From Sporosarcina sp. FSL K6-1508 (lineage in GTDB: Bacteria; Bacillota; Bacilli; Bacillales_A; Planococcaceae), in NCBI RefSeq assembly GCF_038007465.1, contig NZ_JBBOXF010000001.1, positions 62,001 through 126,000 of the forward strand: 64,000 nucleotides of DNA. The letters run 5' to 3'. The position numbers and the translations under genes were made by a program. The notes below the pieces were generated by a model. It saw nothing but the letters and a program-made list of their open reading frames with translations. It was not told the origin of the DNA and did no database searches. How positions within the stretch are numbered: position 1 is the stretch's first letter; every line of letters starts with the position of its first letter. Shown piece by piece: positions 35,897 to 44,142 of this stretch.

Positions 35897-36760
35897 TTAG
35901 TGAATCGCTGATTTAAACTGCCCACCATGTGCTTCTTGGGTATTCATGATGGTTAAAAATGCTTGCGCATCAACTTCATGGACAATTTGTTTCAGTTTAC
36001 TTATTTCTAATCGCGTGATAACGACGTAAATAACATCTTTTTCGCTACTATTATAGCCGCCGCTTCCTTTAAGGTTCGTAATGCTTCTGCCAAGGCGTTC
36101 GTTGATGGCATTGCCGAGTTCCTCGTATTCATCCGAAACAATAATTACCGCTTTTGTATCATCCAGTCCTTGAATGACGGCATCGATTGCTTTGGATGCG
36201 ATATAGTAGGTCAGAATTGAGTACATTGCCTGAGACCAGCCTAGTACAAACCCTGCCCAACCAAAGATGAAGATATTGAAAAACATTACAAACTCGCCAA
36301 CAGAGAATGGAATTCTTTTCGTCAATAAAATACCAAGTATCTCCGACCCATCGAGCGCCCCGCCATTTCGAATGACTAGTCCGACGCCTGCCCCTAACAA
36401 CAGTCCCCCAAAGACAGTCGCGAGAAGTGGATCCGTTACAAATGGGTCAACTGATTTAAGCGGAATTTCCACAAGTGCAAGCACAACAATCGCAAAAGAG
36501 GAAGATATGAAGAAGGTTTTTCCAATGTACTTATAGCCGAAGAAAAGGAACGGCAAGTTGATCAGCAAGATGAGTAAACCGAATGGGATGCCCGTTAAAA
36601 AAGTTAAAATCAGCGAAATCCCGATGATGCCGCCATCAATAATGGCATTTGGCACAAGAAATAGTTCAATAGCGGCGGCCGCCATCGTCGCCCCTACCAT
36701 AATGAACAGGTAGCGAAAAACAAAATGCATAGGTGTTTCCTTTTTATGCTGTTTTTTCAT
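35897..36760 (-). CDS. YitT-family membrane protein (DUF161/DUF2179)
   Basis: Membrane protein of about 287 residues. An N-terminal DUF161 domain has about five spans and glycine-rich 'GGAIDGS/GGIIG' segments (NAIIDGGIIGISLI; NGGALDGSEILG). A C-terminal cytoplasmic DUF2179 domain (DDTKAVIIVSDEYEELGNAI ... QEAHGGQFKS) follows. The transported or sensed compound is unknown. The start is uncertain: ATG 36760 has AAAGGA 13 bases upstream, and TTG 36787 is an alternative. It stands alone. Confidence 0.88.
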   Translation of the reverse strand: MKKQHKKETPMHFVFRYLFIMVGATMAAAAIELFLVPNAIIDGGIIGISLILTFLTGIPFGLLILLINLPFLFFGYKYIGKTFFISSSFAIVVLALVEIPLKSVDPFVTDPLLATVFGGLLLGAGVGLVIRNGGALDGSEILGILLTKRIPFSVGEFVMFFNIFIFGWAGFVLGWSQAMYSILTYYIASKAIDAVIQGLDDTKAVIIVSDEYEELGNAINERLGRSITNLKGSGGYNSSEKDVIYVVITRLEISKLKQIVHEVDAQAFLTIMNTQEAHGGQFKSAIH

Positions 36761-36989
36761 AAATAAAGTACAGTCCTTTATCATCAAATTATGTAGTACT
36801 TATTATCCTCTTTTACTCCTTTCTTGTAAATCATGAATGAACGGCATAGGTCAGAAAAATGAATGATAGTAACATTATTGCCACATCAAACGATTCGAAA
36901 AACCCCCATTTTTGTAAGTATTAAAAGACTAGTGCGGACAAAAAAATATATTAGATACTAATCCACCAATTGTTTGACACTTCCCATCG

Positions 36990-37031
36990 AAAAAAAAGGT
37001 TCCCACACGGTTGAAAACCTTGTGGGAACAA
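36990..37031 (-). terminator. Terminator of the two-component operon
   Basis: On the minus strand, TGTTCCCACA / TGTGGGAACC stem with a loop of about 13 bases, followed by eight Ts, directly after the response-regulator stop. Confidence 0.93.
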
Positions 37032-37033
37032 TT

Positions 37034-37675
37034 TTAACTAACGACATATGTTACTAAACCTTTTACATTAGCATATAGTGCGGCATGCGTTCTATCGTTT
37101 AATTCTAGTTTTGCCAATATCTGGCTCACATGCTTTTTTACGGTATATTCCGTTATATACAAGGTCTGTGATATTTGTTTATTGGAATGTCCCATGCCAA
37201 GTTCAAGTAATACTTCCTTTTCTTTTGGAGTTAGCTGTTCGATATGCCCATCATCTTTAGGCGGCAATCCAGGTTTCATCATTAGATCAAATACACCGGG
37301 ATCATAATACTTTCTGCCTTTATTTATAATTTGCAAGGCATGTATCAGTTCCTCAGGCAATGCTTCTTTTAAAACATAGCCATCCACTCCTATTTCTTTT
37401 GCCCGCTTGAAGTCAAGCTCTTCTGTCGATGAAGTGAGCACAACGAATTTGCAATTTACTCCATGTTGTTTCGCTTCTGTAATCAATTCCAAACCGGACT
37501 CGTTCGCTAATCGAAGATCAACAATGGCTAAATCAGGTTTAGCCGTGCGAAATAGAGTCAACGCCTCCCTACTATTTGCCGCTTCTCCAAGAACCTCCAT
37601 TGTCCCGTCTAAAGAAAGTATTGATGCTAGTCCTTTTCTAACTAATGGATGATCGTCAACAAGAACAATTCGCAT
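37034..37675 (-). CDS. NarL-family response regulator
   Basis: Two-domain response regulator of 213 residues. An N-terminal receiver (VLVDDHPLVRKG; phospho-acceptor Asp in AKPDLAIVDLRL near 52; Thr in VVLTSS; Lys in YVLKEALP) precedes a LuxR-type helix-turn-helix (QLTPKEKEVLLELGMGHSN near 145). It is the partner of the histidine kinase encoded just upstream; the kinase stop and this start share TAATG at 37675. It is the last gene of the secretion cluster. Target promoters may include those carrying TAGGTA motifs (41371-41400, 42182-42268). Confidence 0.93.
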   Translation of the reverse strand: MRIVLVDDHPLVRKGLASILSLDGTMEVLGEAANSREALTLFRTAKPDLAIVDLRLANESGLELITEAKQHGVNCKFVVLTSSTEELDFKRAKEIGVDGYVLKEALPEELIHALQIINKGRKYYDPGVFDLMMKPGLPPKDDGHIEQLTPKEKEVLLELGMGHSNKQISQTLYITEYTVKKHVSQILAKLELNDRTHAALYANVKGLVTYVVS

Positions 37676-39387
37676 TATCCAATGACCTCTTCCTTCTTGA
37701 GCATTTTTATGTTTGGAATTTCGATTTGTATTTCTGTCCCTAAACCGTTTAATCCGGCTATTGAAAATGTTCCTACGAAAGAACTTACAATGTTTTTTAT
37801 ATTAATGAACCCGATTCCTTTTTCCTTCTTGTTCGTGTAATCATCCAAATTGAATCCAATCCCGTCATCTCGAATGATTAATACTGTTTTCTCATCTACT
37901 AAAGATAACCTTAATTCAATAGCAGTACATCTCCCATGACGTACCGCATTTCCGCAAGTTTCACAAACAATTCTATAAAGGGCTTCCTTTAATTCATCTG
38001 AAATCAACGTTTCATCACCAATTATTTGGCAGTCAACTTGTACATCATTTAGTCGCGAGTATTCTTCCAAATACTTTTTCAAACGGACAAGATAAGGTTT
38101 CTGGCCTTTCTTCATGGAGCTCAGTCGATAGATGGTAGACCGAAGTTCCTTAATTGTAGTATTTGCAGATTGTGAAAGAAATTGATACTCTTCATTCAAT
38201 TCTTCACTTGTCATAGCTCGACTTTTTACTTGTAAACTATGAAGGGAATAAACAATACCGAACAATCTTTGGGAAACACTGTCATGGATTTCATTGGCGA
38301 TACGATTCTGTTCTTCTATAACGATCATTTGATCCTTCATTAAATCCATATATATTCTCTCTAACATCATTTCACTTAGCTCACCTAAAAACTCAAAAGT
38401 ACGGTTTAGGTGAAATGCCTCTTCTGCTTCATTGGAACTGGAAATCTTAATGCCTAAAACACCAACGTTATTGGAAGTTCTAATTACTTTCATCCCGTAT
38501 AATTCATTATTAACTTTACCGATGAATGGTTCTCTCTTACCTCGTATAGCGTTCCATTCCTTTTTAAGTCCGGTTTCTATGCCTCTGTTATTTGGTATAG
38601 TGGCAATAAGACTATTTTGTTGGTTTAAATCTGTTAACCAAAAGAAAGCTTCATCACTTTGCGAACACTTGATTATAGATGTAGTTATTTCTTTAATTAG
38701 CATCTGAGGGCTCTTTTCAGAAGAAAAGTTATCCATCAAGTGGTAAAGGGACATGATATGCTCCAGTGTATCTTGGTATTTATCATTCGTTTCGATTAGT
38801 TTTTTATTTACATATAAAAGTTCTTCTTGCTTGGCTTTCAATACAGCAGCTTTTATATCCAACTCTGATGTTAATCCTGTGAATAACCTGACAAGCAATG
38901 TTGTTAGTAAACAAACAAGATAAAAGTATGACTTCTCCTCCAAAATTACTATCATATCAGCACCATGAAATAGAGTATAAGCAATTATTGTGGCACTTCC
39001 AAGATAGAAGGACAGGGCTGCCCAACAAAATAAAGGCGTTAGAAAACTCGCTGCCATAAGAACCGGATTAAGTGCATACCATATAAACGGACTTGAAATA
39101 CCACCAGTGGGCATTAACAACAGAGTCAATCCGATGGTTTCAGCCAACACGATTGACTTTAGAATTGCGTTATTTCTTAAATATTTTTTTTGTAAGTTAG
39201 TCGTAACCCAGGCTGCAATACCGAGTGAGATGATTACTCCGGCTTTAAAAAGCAAGGGAGATTGCGGACCTAGTAAAAAAAAGATAGAGGTTAATACAAG
39301 TGAACTATATCGATATAAAAACAATAAATTCACTTTACTGGAAGGACTTTTTCTTATGAATTGATAAATACGATTAACCGATTGCAT
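37675..39387 (-). CDS. NarL-type sensor histidine kinase (HisKA_3)
   Basis: Membrane sensor kinase of 570 residues. About five or six spans occupy residues 20-185. A coiled-coil linker (about 190-215) and a GAF-like cytoplasmic domain (about 220-345) follow, then HisKA_3 with phospho-His in NEIHDSVSQRLFG (near 368) and a HATPase with the N box ETCGNAVRHG and G box DDGIGFN. No obvious extracellular domain exists, so sensing is within the membrane or via GAF. It overlaps the DUF5305 gene by 14 bp and the regulator by a few bases, showing a coupled operon. Confidence 0.9.
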   Translation of the reverse strand: MQSVNRIYQFIRKSPSSKVNLLFLYRYSSLVLTSIFFLLGPQSPLLFKAGVIISLGIAAWVTTNLQKKYLRNNAILKSIVLAETIGLTLLLMPTGGISSPFIWYALNPVLMAASFLTPLFCWAALSFYLGSATIIAYTLFHGADMIVILEEKSYFYLVCLLTTLLVRLFTGLTSELDIKAAVLKAKQEELLYVNKKLIETNDKYQDTLEHIMSLYHLMDNFSSEKSPQMLIKEITTSIIKCSQSDEAFFWLTDLNQQNSLIATIPNNRGIETGLKKEWNAIRGKREPFIGKVNNELYGMKVIRTSNNVGVLGIKISSSNEAEEAFHLNRTFEFLGELSEMMLERIYMDLMKDQMIVIEEQNRIANEIHDSVSQRLFGIVYSLHSLQVKSRAMTSEELNEEYQFLSQSANTTIKELRSTIYRLSSMKKGQKPYLVRLKKYLEEYSRLNDVQVDCQIIGDETLISDELKEALYRIVCETCGNAVRHGRCTAIELRLSLVDEKTVLIIRDDGIGFNLDDYTNKKEKGIGFINIKNIVSSFVGTFSIAGLNGLGTEIQIEIPNIKMLKKEEVIG

Positions 39388-40486
39388 ACGTTTTTGCTTT
39401 TCTTATTCTTTTGGACGTTCTCGGAATTAAATCTGTTATGCTCGTTACATAACTATATAAATAATCGCCGTCGACTATAAAGTATATTGCGCTTCCATCT
39501 TGGTGATCATTATGAAAGAAAATAGGGAGTTCTTTATCATCAGCAATTTTCAACACTGATTTAAACGAATCAAGAGTTAGAATGGACTTCTGGTCAATAT
39601 TCAATTTCTCTGAAACTGGAATAATTCTGCTGCTATATTTTTTATTTATTTTTTCTACACGCGAGGTAATAGGTTTTGCATGATTAGTAACTAACCTTTT
39701 ATAGACATAAATAATAGTTAGTAGTAAGGACAAAGAAAATAGGGAGCTTATTATTCGAACTCGGCTTAATGGAAGGGAGAACCCAAATAAGTTAAAAGTA
39801 TTCGGAATCATTTCGGTCGTTGCCAATGGGGACATGGACGTGAATACTTTTTCACTTGCTAACGCAATTTCTTCATATGAATATTGAAAAGTAAGCTTAC
39901 CCTGTTCCTGAATATTCATTTCCTTACCATCATAGTTAATTGTTCCTTGGATATTTGGAACTACTTCGATTGCATACTGAGGTAATTTAATGCCTGTTTC
40001 TTCTTCCACTTGTAATATGAATGCATTCACTTTTTCAAGGTCAATTTTATATGCTTTTTCTAAAATTGCAATTGCTTTCCCCTTTTCTTCAAAGGCTTGT
40101 TTTTTTTCTAGTGGAAACATTCTTTCCCACATATCCCCTGCTTTTATTACTAATTTTGCTTCATGTGTACCTTTTGCCAGTATTTCATTCTCGTAGTCTA
40201 TTGTAGATTTTAAATTAATAGGAATTGCAGTTGTTATTTTCCGGAACATTGTATCTCCTGCTTCTACCGTCCCTCCGTTCGGATAAAGGACATTTGGCAT
40301 AAGTGTCGCCTTGTAATCATAGTTTGTTTCTATTCGAGGAATGTCATCATTGATTTGAGTAATAGTTATTGCTGGTCCTGACAAAGAATAAACTGATACT
40401 GCAACTGAAATAATTAGTACTAGTAGAAGGGGGAGGAATATTTTCCTGTGTTTCCCCTTATATAGATGAACTAAGATTGATCCCAT
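39374..40486 (-). CDS. DUF5305-family membrane protein
   Basis: Protein of 370 residues with an N-terminal span (about 16-36), an extracytoplasmic domain of about 190 residues containing NYDYKATLMPNVLYPNGGTV, a second span (about 245-265), and a cytoplasmic tail. This is the layout of DUF5305 proteins, best known beside signal peptidase and DUF1102 genes in haloarchaea and some Bacillales. Start ATG 40486 lies eight bases after AGGGAG. It lies 23 bp after the acidic secreted-protein gene and overlaps the kinase gene. A role in handling the exported surface protein is inferred from position. Confidence 0.75.
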   Translation of the reverse strand: MGSILVHLYKGKHRKIFLPLLLVLIISVAVSVYSLSGPAITITQINDDIPRIETNYDYKATLMPNVLYPNGGTVEAGDTMFRKITTAIPINLKSTIDYENEILAKGTHEAKLVIKAGDMWERMFPLEKKQAFEEKGKAIAILEKAYKIDLEKVNAFILQVEEETGIKLPQYAIEVVPNIQGTINYDGKEMNIQEQGKLTFQYSYEEIALASEKVFTSMSPLATTEMIPNTFNLFGFSLPLSRVRIISSLFSLSLLLTIIYVYKRLVTNHAKPITSRVEKINKKYSSRIIPVSEKLNIDQKSILTLDSFKSVLKIADDKELPIFFHNDHQDGSAIYFIVDGDYLYSYVTSITDLIPRTSKRIRKAKTYAIG

Positions 40487-40509
40487 TTCCATCTCTCCCT
40501 TTGTTAATG

Positions 40510-41166
40510 TTAGTCTTTGTCTTGGTCCGTATTCGTTTGGTCTTCATTTGGTTCAGATTCTATTATGTTTGCTGTTTCTTTTTCGATTTCTTTTATATTT
40601 TCTTCTGCTCCAGCTTCCTCTTTTGCTTCGACTTCGACTTCCTCATTCGCCTTTTCTTCTACTTCGATTTCTTCTTTTTCTTTTTCTTTTTCTTTTTCTT
40701 TTTCTTCCGCTTCGATTAATTCTGATTTCGTTTCTTCTTCCAATTCAACAAGTATTTGTTCATCTTCAAATTCTGGAATCGTTGAATTTATTTCCGCACT
40801 GCCACCGTTCCAATGAGCTATTATTTGAATTTCACCTCCGGATAACTCTTGTGCGTCGCCAATAAGGGTGAAATATTTGCTTCCTCCTGAAATTAGAGTA
40901 GAAGAATTATTTTCTACTACATTCATTGCCTCTTCAGAGAATCCACTAAGTATGTCAATTCCTTGAATTTCTATTGTTTCTTCAGTGTTATTTGTAATTG
41001 CAAATTTTCTCCCTTCCCAATTGGTAATTGCGATAAGGGCACTATCCTCTGGGACTATAGATAATGTTGCATCACTTCCTATTTCAGCAGTTGTAAAACT
41101 CGTGCTACGGAGAAGCAAAAATGACATGGATACTAAAAGTGCTGCTAAAGAAAAAAACTTTTTCAA
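40510..41166 (-). CDS. Secreted acidic repeat protein (DUF1102/TasA-related candidate)
   Basis: Exported protein of 218 residues. The signal-type segment is followed by TTAEIGSDATLSIV and a beta-rich domain (about 35-135) similar in style to DUF1102/TasA-like proteins (SALIAITN..., FAITNNTEETIEIQGI). The C-terminal third is a low-complexity Glu/Lys tail (EEKEKEKEKEKEEIEVEEK), encoded by a TTTTTC hexamer run. The start is TTG 41166 after GGAGGG, rather than ATG 41187. Its leader has a strong attenuator-like hairpin. No sorting signal of the LPXTG type was seen. The role as a surface or matrix protein is inferred. Confidence 0.65.
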   Translation of the reverse strand: MKKFFSLAALLVSMSFLLLRSTSFTTAEIGSDATLSIVPEDSALIAITNWEGRKFAITNNTEETIEIQGIDILSGFSEEAMNVVENNSSTLISGGSKYFTLIGDAQELSGGEIQIIAHWNGGSAEINSTIPEFEDEQILVELEEETKSELIEAEEKEKEKEKEKEEIEVEEKANEEVEVEAKEEAGAEENIKEIEKETANIIESEPNEDQTNTDQDKD

Positions 41167-41187
41167 TACGCGCCCTCCCAATTTCAT

Positions 41188-41264
41188 AATAAAAGCCTAA
41201 CTAAATTGGACAAGTTGTCCAAATTTAATTAGGCCGGTTGCACCAATAACTCCATACGCCCCAG
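41188..41264 (-). promoter_or_regulatory. Leader hairpin/attenuator of the acidic-protein operon
   Basis: On the minus strand, GCCTAATTAAATTTGGACAA pairs with TTGTCCAATTTAGTTAGGC (about 41196-41235) and is followed by TTTTATT just before the gene, i.e. a Rho-independent terminator form. Directly upstream GGGCACC can pair with GGTGC and CCC with GGG. This suggests conditional termination. I do not match it to a known riboswitch class. Confidence 0.55.
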
Positions 41265-41440
41265 GTGCCCATATACGGGTCGTACTTCACAGTTTCCGTA
41301 ATCAATATTCTTTTATATAGTTCAGTATAACCAAACCCCAACAAATATTACGGTACTTCTTGCGGTTATGTAGGTACTATTTTTGTCTGATAATAGGTAG
41401 TAATGTCCTTCTTTGTATTTGTCGTAACTAACATGTAAAG

Positions 41441-41475
41441 AAAAACAGCCCTATATATTTCATAGAGCTGTTTTG
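41441..41475 (-). terminator. Terminator of the DUF1102-like gene
   Basis: AAAACAGC..CTAT / ATAG..GCTGTTTT stem, T-rich on the minus strand, 19 bp after the stop. Confidence 0.85.
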
Positions 41476-41493
41476 CTTTATTTTGAGTTTAAC

Positions 41494-42090
41494 TTACTTA
41501 CCATCTGTTCTAACTGCGTCAACAGTTAGTGTGTAATTATTTGATCCTTTACCAATGTTATTAGTCAATAATTCCAGGTCAATTTCCTGATCCTTACCTG
41601 GTTTTAGCGTAAATGAAAGTGTATTACTACCACCGCCATTTGTTAATTTCAACAGTTGTTTAGTAGGAGTAATTATACCACCACCGCCATGTCCACCACC
41701 TGGTTTTCCAAACGTATCTAATTCGGTAACCTCGCTAGCTTCAAAAGTTCCTTTACCGGATCTCTTAGCGACATTAACAGTAACATTAATATCTTTATCT
41801 GAGTTATTTTTAACTGCAAATAATTTATCCCAATTATATTTACTATTGTTTTGAACTCCGTAATCTGCTCCATTACCCTTATTCAGGTTAATCAATAATT
41901 CACCATTCGCTTTATAATCAGCTGCATTATGCTCCGCACTTGCTACTAGTGCCAATAGTGATTCGTTAGAATTCTTGACCGTAACGTCCATATCACTCTT
42001 GACCGCTGCACTTGAGAAAGACATTGCCGCCATCACACTTGAAATTGCTAGTAGAAACACTACCGAAAATATACCTTTTTTCATCTTCAT
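41494..42090 (-). CDS. DUF1102/TasA-like secreted matrix protein candidate
   Basis: Exported protein of 198 residues. An N-terminal signal segment (KKGIFSVVFLLAISSVMAAM) has AAVKSDMDVTVKN after it. A single beta-sandwich-like domain with KANGELLINLNKGNGADYGVQ, NNSKYNWDKLFAVKNNSDKDI and a glycine-rich loop (GGGHGGGG) follows. The layout of ALxALxA..NGELxIxLN..GxGxxxxSxYxWDxxFxVxNN matches archaeal DUF1102 proteins and is TasA/CalY-like, the type processed by SipW-like peptidases. ATG 42090 follows GGAGGA. It is divergent from the signal peptidase gene. Confidence 0.75.
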   Translation of the reverse strand: MKMKKGIFSVVFLLAISSVMAAMSFSSAAVKSDMDVTVKNSNESLLALVASAEHNAADYKANGELLINLNKGNGADYGVQNNSKYNWDKLFAVKNNSDKDINVTVNVAKRSGKGTFEASEVTELDTFGKPGGGHGGGGIITPTKQLLKLTNGGGSNTLSFTLKPGKDQEIDLELLTNNIGKGSNNYTLTVDAVRTDGK

Positions 42091-42347
42091 TCTTAAATCT
42101 CCTCCAATATTTTTTTCGGCTCTTAACCGTTTTTGTAACTACTTTTAGTATAGGAGGATTGGTATTGGTTATCCTCACTCTGTAGGGTAGTCTTCAGATA
42201 TCGTTTGTCTACTACTATTATCTACTTTGTATCCCCTAAACTACTACTTTTGTTGGTGGTAGGTATACTTTTGTACCAAATCAATTCTACTTTAGAGGGC
42301 TTTTTGTTTCGTAGAATTACAATAATATGAATGAAAGGAGGAATTCC
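42091..42347. promoter_or_regulatory. Divergent promoter region between DUF1102-like gene and signal peptidase
   Basis: About 257 bp with repeated TAC/GTA-rich motifs: GTAGGGTAGT (42182-42191) and TAGGTATAC (42260-42268), similar to the TAGGTA repeats upstream of the neighbouring operon. It also has several TACTAC stretches. These are candidate binding sites for the nearby NarL-type regulator, inferred only from recurrence. Confidence 0.45.
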
Positions 42348-43454
42348 ATGAAGCTATTTTCAAGGATACTGAACACTTTATTAGCAATTGGCATCTTATG
42401 TACGTTAATTGCTGCAATTGGGTCAGCTATTACTAAAGAACCCGTTTTGCTTACCGTCATTCGTTCAAACAGTATGTCCCCTGTTTGGGAGCGGGGCGAT
42501 ATGGTGATCATAGAGAACCTAAAGGAAAAAGAAGCAGTACAAAATGGAGATATCGTCTTTTTCAAAACAGAAGAAGGAAGTCTTGCTGACAAAGGTTGGA
42601 TTGCCCACCGAGTAGTCGATAGAAACGTCGATAAAGGTTTTATTACCAAAGGGGACGCTAATGAATATACGGATCAGCGGGATGGTAGTGGACTGATTGA
42701 GCGAGATTGGATTGCTGGAAGAGCATTAACTATAGGAGAAACACCAATCGTTATCCCTAAAATAGGTTACTTATCATTATGGGCGGAAAAATATCAAAGC
42801 AATCCTTATACATTGCCAGTTATCGCCATAGTTCTTGCGATTATTATTGCAATTGGCGAATTAAAATCTGGACGAAAACGAAAGAAGACAAATAAAGGAA
42901 TGGAGTTACAACTCATTTATATAGTAGGTGGATTAACGATTTCCGTTATTATGGGAGCGACAATGCTTGCTTCCGGACAACGAGCAAACCTTTTTTATGA
43001 AGTCTCTTCTCAAGGTCAAGGTGTATTAATGGGCAGTGCTGTTGGTATTTTAAAGGTTGGAGATGAAGTAACCCGGCCATTATCAGAGCTAAGTAATGGA
43101 GGTTTCTTTAAATTAATTGGTGCCGTTACTTCTGATGATAAGCAAATTAAATTGAGTCATACAAAGTTATCCCTTTCACCGGGTCAGGAAACCGATATAA
43201 CCTTTACTGTAAATGCCGAAAGGCCTGGCAAGTATGAGTCATCTATTCAAATCGGATTATTTTATCCATTTCTACCCCCTTCATTTATTTACTTTCTAGC
43301 ACAGAAAAGTTATTGGTTGGCGCTTGCAGTCGTCTCTTTAGTACCAGGATTGCCGTTAATGATTTATCCTCTTTTTGACAGAAAAATGAGAAGAAGAACG
43401 ATTAAAGTGTTAAGGAGGAAAAGAAGAACGTTGCGGGGGATTTTGCCGTTTTAG
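42348..43454 (+). CDS. ER/SipW-type signal peptidase I with C-terminal extension
   Basis: Membrane protease of 368 residues of the archaeal/ER (S26B) group. Catalytic Ser42 lies in RSNSMSPVW, and His87 in IAHRVV replaces the bacterial Lys. Asp103 lies in TKGDANEY. This matches the Ser-His-Asp set of B. subtilis SipW. Usual SipW proteins are ~190 residues; here a further ~190 residues add two membrane spans, a beta-rich extracellular domain (about 215-300) and a last span with a basic tail. ATG 42348 follows AAAGGAGG. It faces the DUF1102-like gene, its likely substrate. Confidence 0.9.
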   Translation: MKLFSRILNTLLAIGILCTLIAAIGSAITKEPVLLTVIRSNSMSPVWERGDMVIIENLKEKEAVQNGDIVFFKTEEGSLADKGWIAHRVVDRNVDKGFITKGDANEYTDQRDGSGLIERDWIAGRALTIGETPIVIPKIGYLSLWAEKYQSNPYTLPVIAIVLAIIIAIGELKSGRKRKKTNKGMELQLIYIVGGLTISVIMGATMLASGQRANLFYEVSSQGQGVLMGSAVGILKVGDEVTRPLSELSNGGFFKLIGAVTSDDKQIKLSHTKLSLSPGQETDITFTVNAERPGKYESSIQIGLFYPFLPPSFIYFLAQKSYWLALAVVSLVPGLPLMIYPLFDRKMRRRTIKVLRRKRRTLRGILPF

Positions 43455-43512
43455 TGTTAATTGCTCATAAGTTATATTTTAGAATCTACCATAAATAAAA
43501 CCCTATCATAAG

Positions 43513-43554
43513 AAAATCCTCTCAGGACCTAAAAAGGCGTGAGAGGATTTTTGG
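43513..43554 (+). terminator. Terminator after the signal peptidase gene
   Basis: AAAATCCTCTCA / TGAGAGGATTTTT stem of 12 bp. Confidence 0.9.
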
Positions 43555-43591
43555 TTTATTCGAATTAGGGTAAAGTCTGGCAAGTTAAACG

Positions 43592-44040
43592 TTAAAAACT
43601 GGGCACTCCAAGCTTATATTTTTTTGTTTCAAGCCTTTTATTATCTCCATCGTAACTGACGATACTAACCGTTGAACCTGGTTTAGCATCGATAAGCGAA
43701 GCCTTGAACCTATTATTTCCTTTATAGTCCATATCCTCACCACCAACGGTTACCCTATGTACATCCGGGCTTGTTGTGACGGTAATGTTGGTAAAGATAC
43801 CGCTTGATAGACTGTAAACCAATTGAATGTCATCAGTCAGATTGACCACCTGAAACGGAACTTCGACAGGCGTTTTTAACGCTTTTCCGTCATTGGATGT
43901 AACAGTTGCCACTCAAGGTTATTTAGGGATCTGCATGGATGGTAAAGGTGACAGGCGTTATGTCTCCCGGCCAATTTTTGATTAATGCATCGGAATTAAT
44001 GCCTGGCTCTTCCAACGCTCCGTACTGTCCGCTATGCAAA
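43592..44040 (-). pseudogene. Degraded surface-protein fragment
   Basis: The minus strand encodes a 106-residue frame (MATVTSNDG..., ending KKYKLGVPSF) of beta-sandwich style, like a cadherin/Ig-like module. An upstream piece in another frame (YGALEEPGINSD, ITPVTFTIHADP) is cut by a stop, and no signal peptide is present. The pieces read as one former secreted protein broken by a frameshift and missing its start. Which family is unclear. Confidence 0.4.
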
Positions 44041-44142
44041 TCTCATTCTTCTATTAATTATCCCCCCTCCATTTTAATTACGTTTCAGACATTCACAGTC
44101 TACTATTAAATGCCGATAGTAAAAGAGGAAGGATGATAACTT

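Larger units (their letters stand above)
41167..41493. other. Intergenic region between the acidic protein and DUF1102-like gene
   Basis: About 330 bp. It holds the leader hairpin above, a likely minus-strand promoter with TATACT as -10 (near 41323-41330), two TAGGTA direct repeats 23 bp apart (41371-41376 and 41394-41399), and the terminator of the DUF1102-like gene. Confidence 0.6.

Noticed and set aside
40477..40865. Plus-strand frames rich in Phe/Ser or Leu opposite the Glu/Lys-rich gene
   Set aside because: Antisense of a low-complexity coding region; no ribosome site.
41188..41320. c-di-GMP (GEMM) riboswitch upstream of the acidic-protein operon
   Set aside because: A CCGGCCTAA piece resembles the 3' end, but the rest of the consensus is absent.
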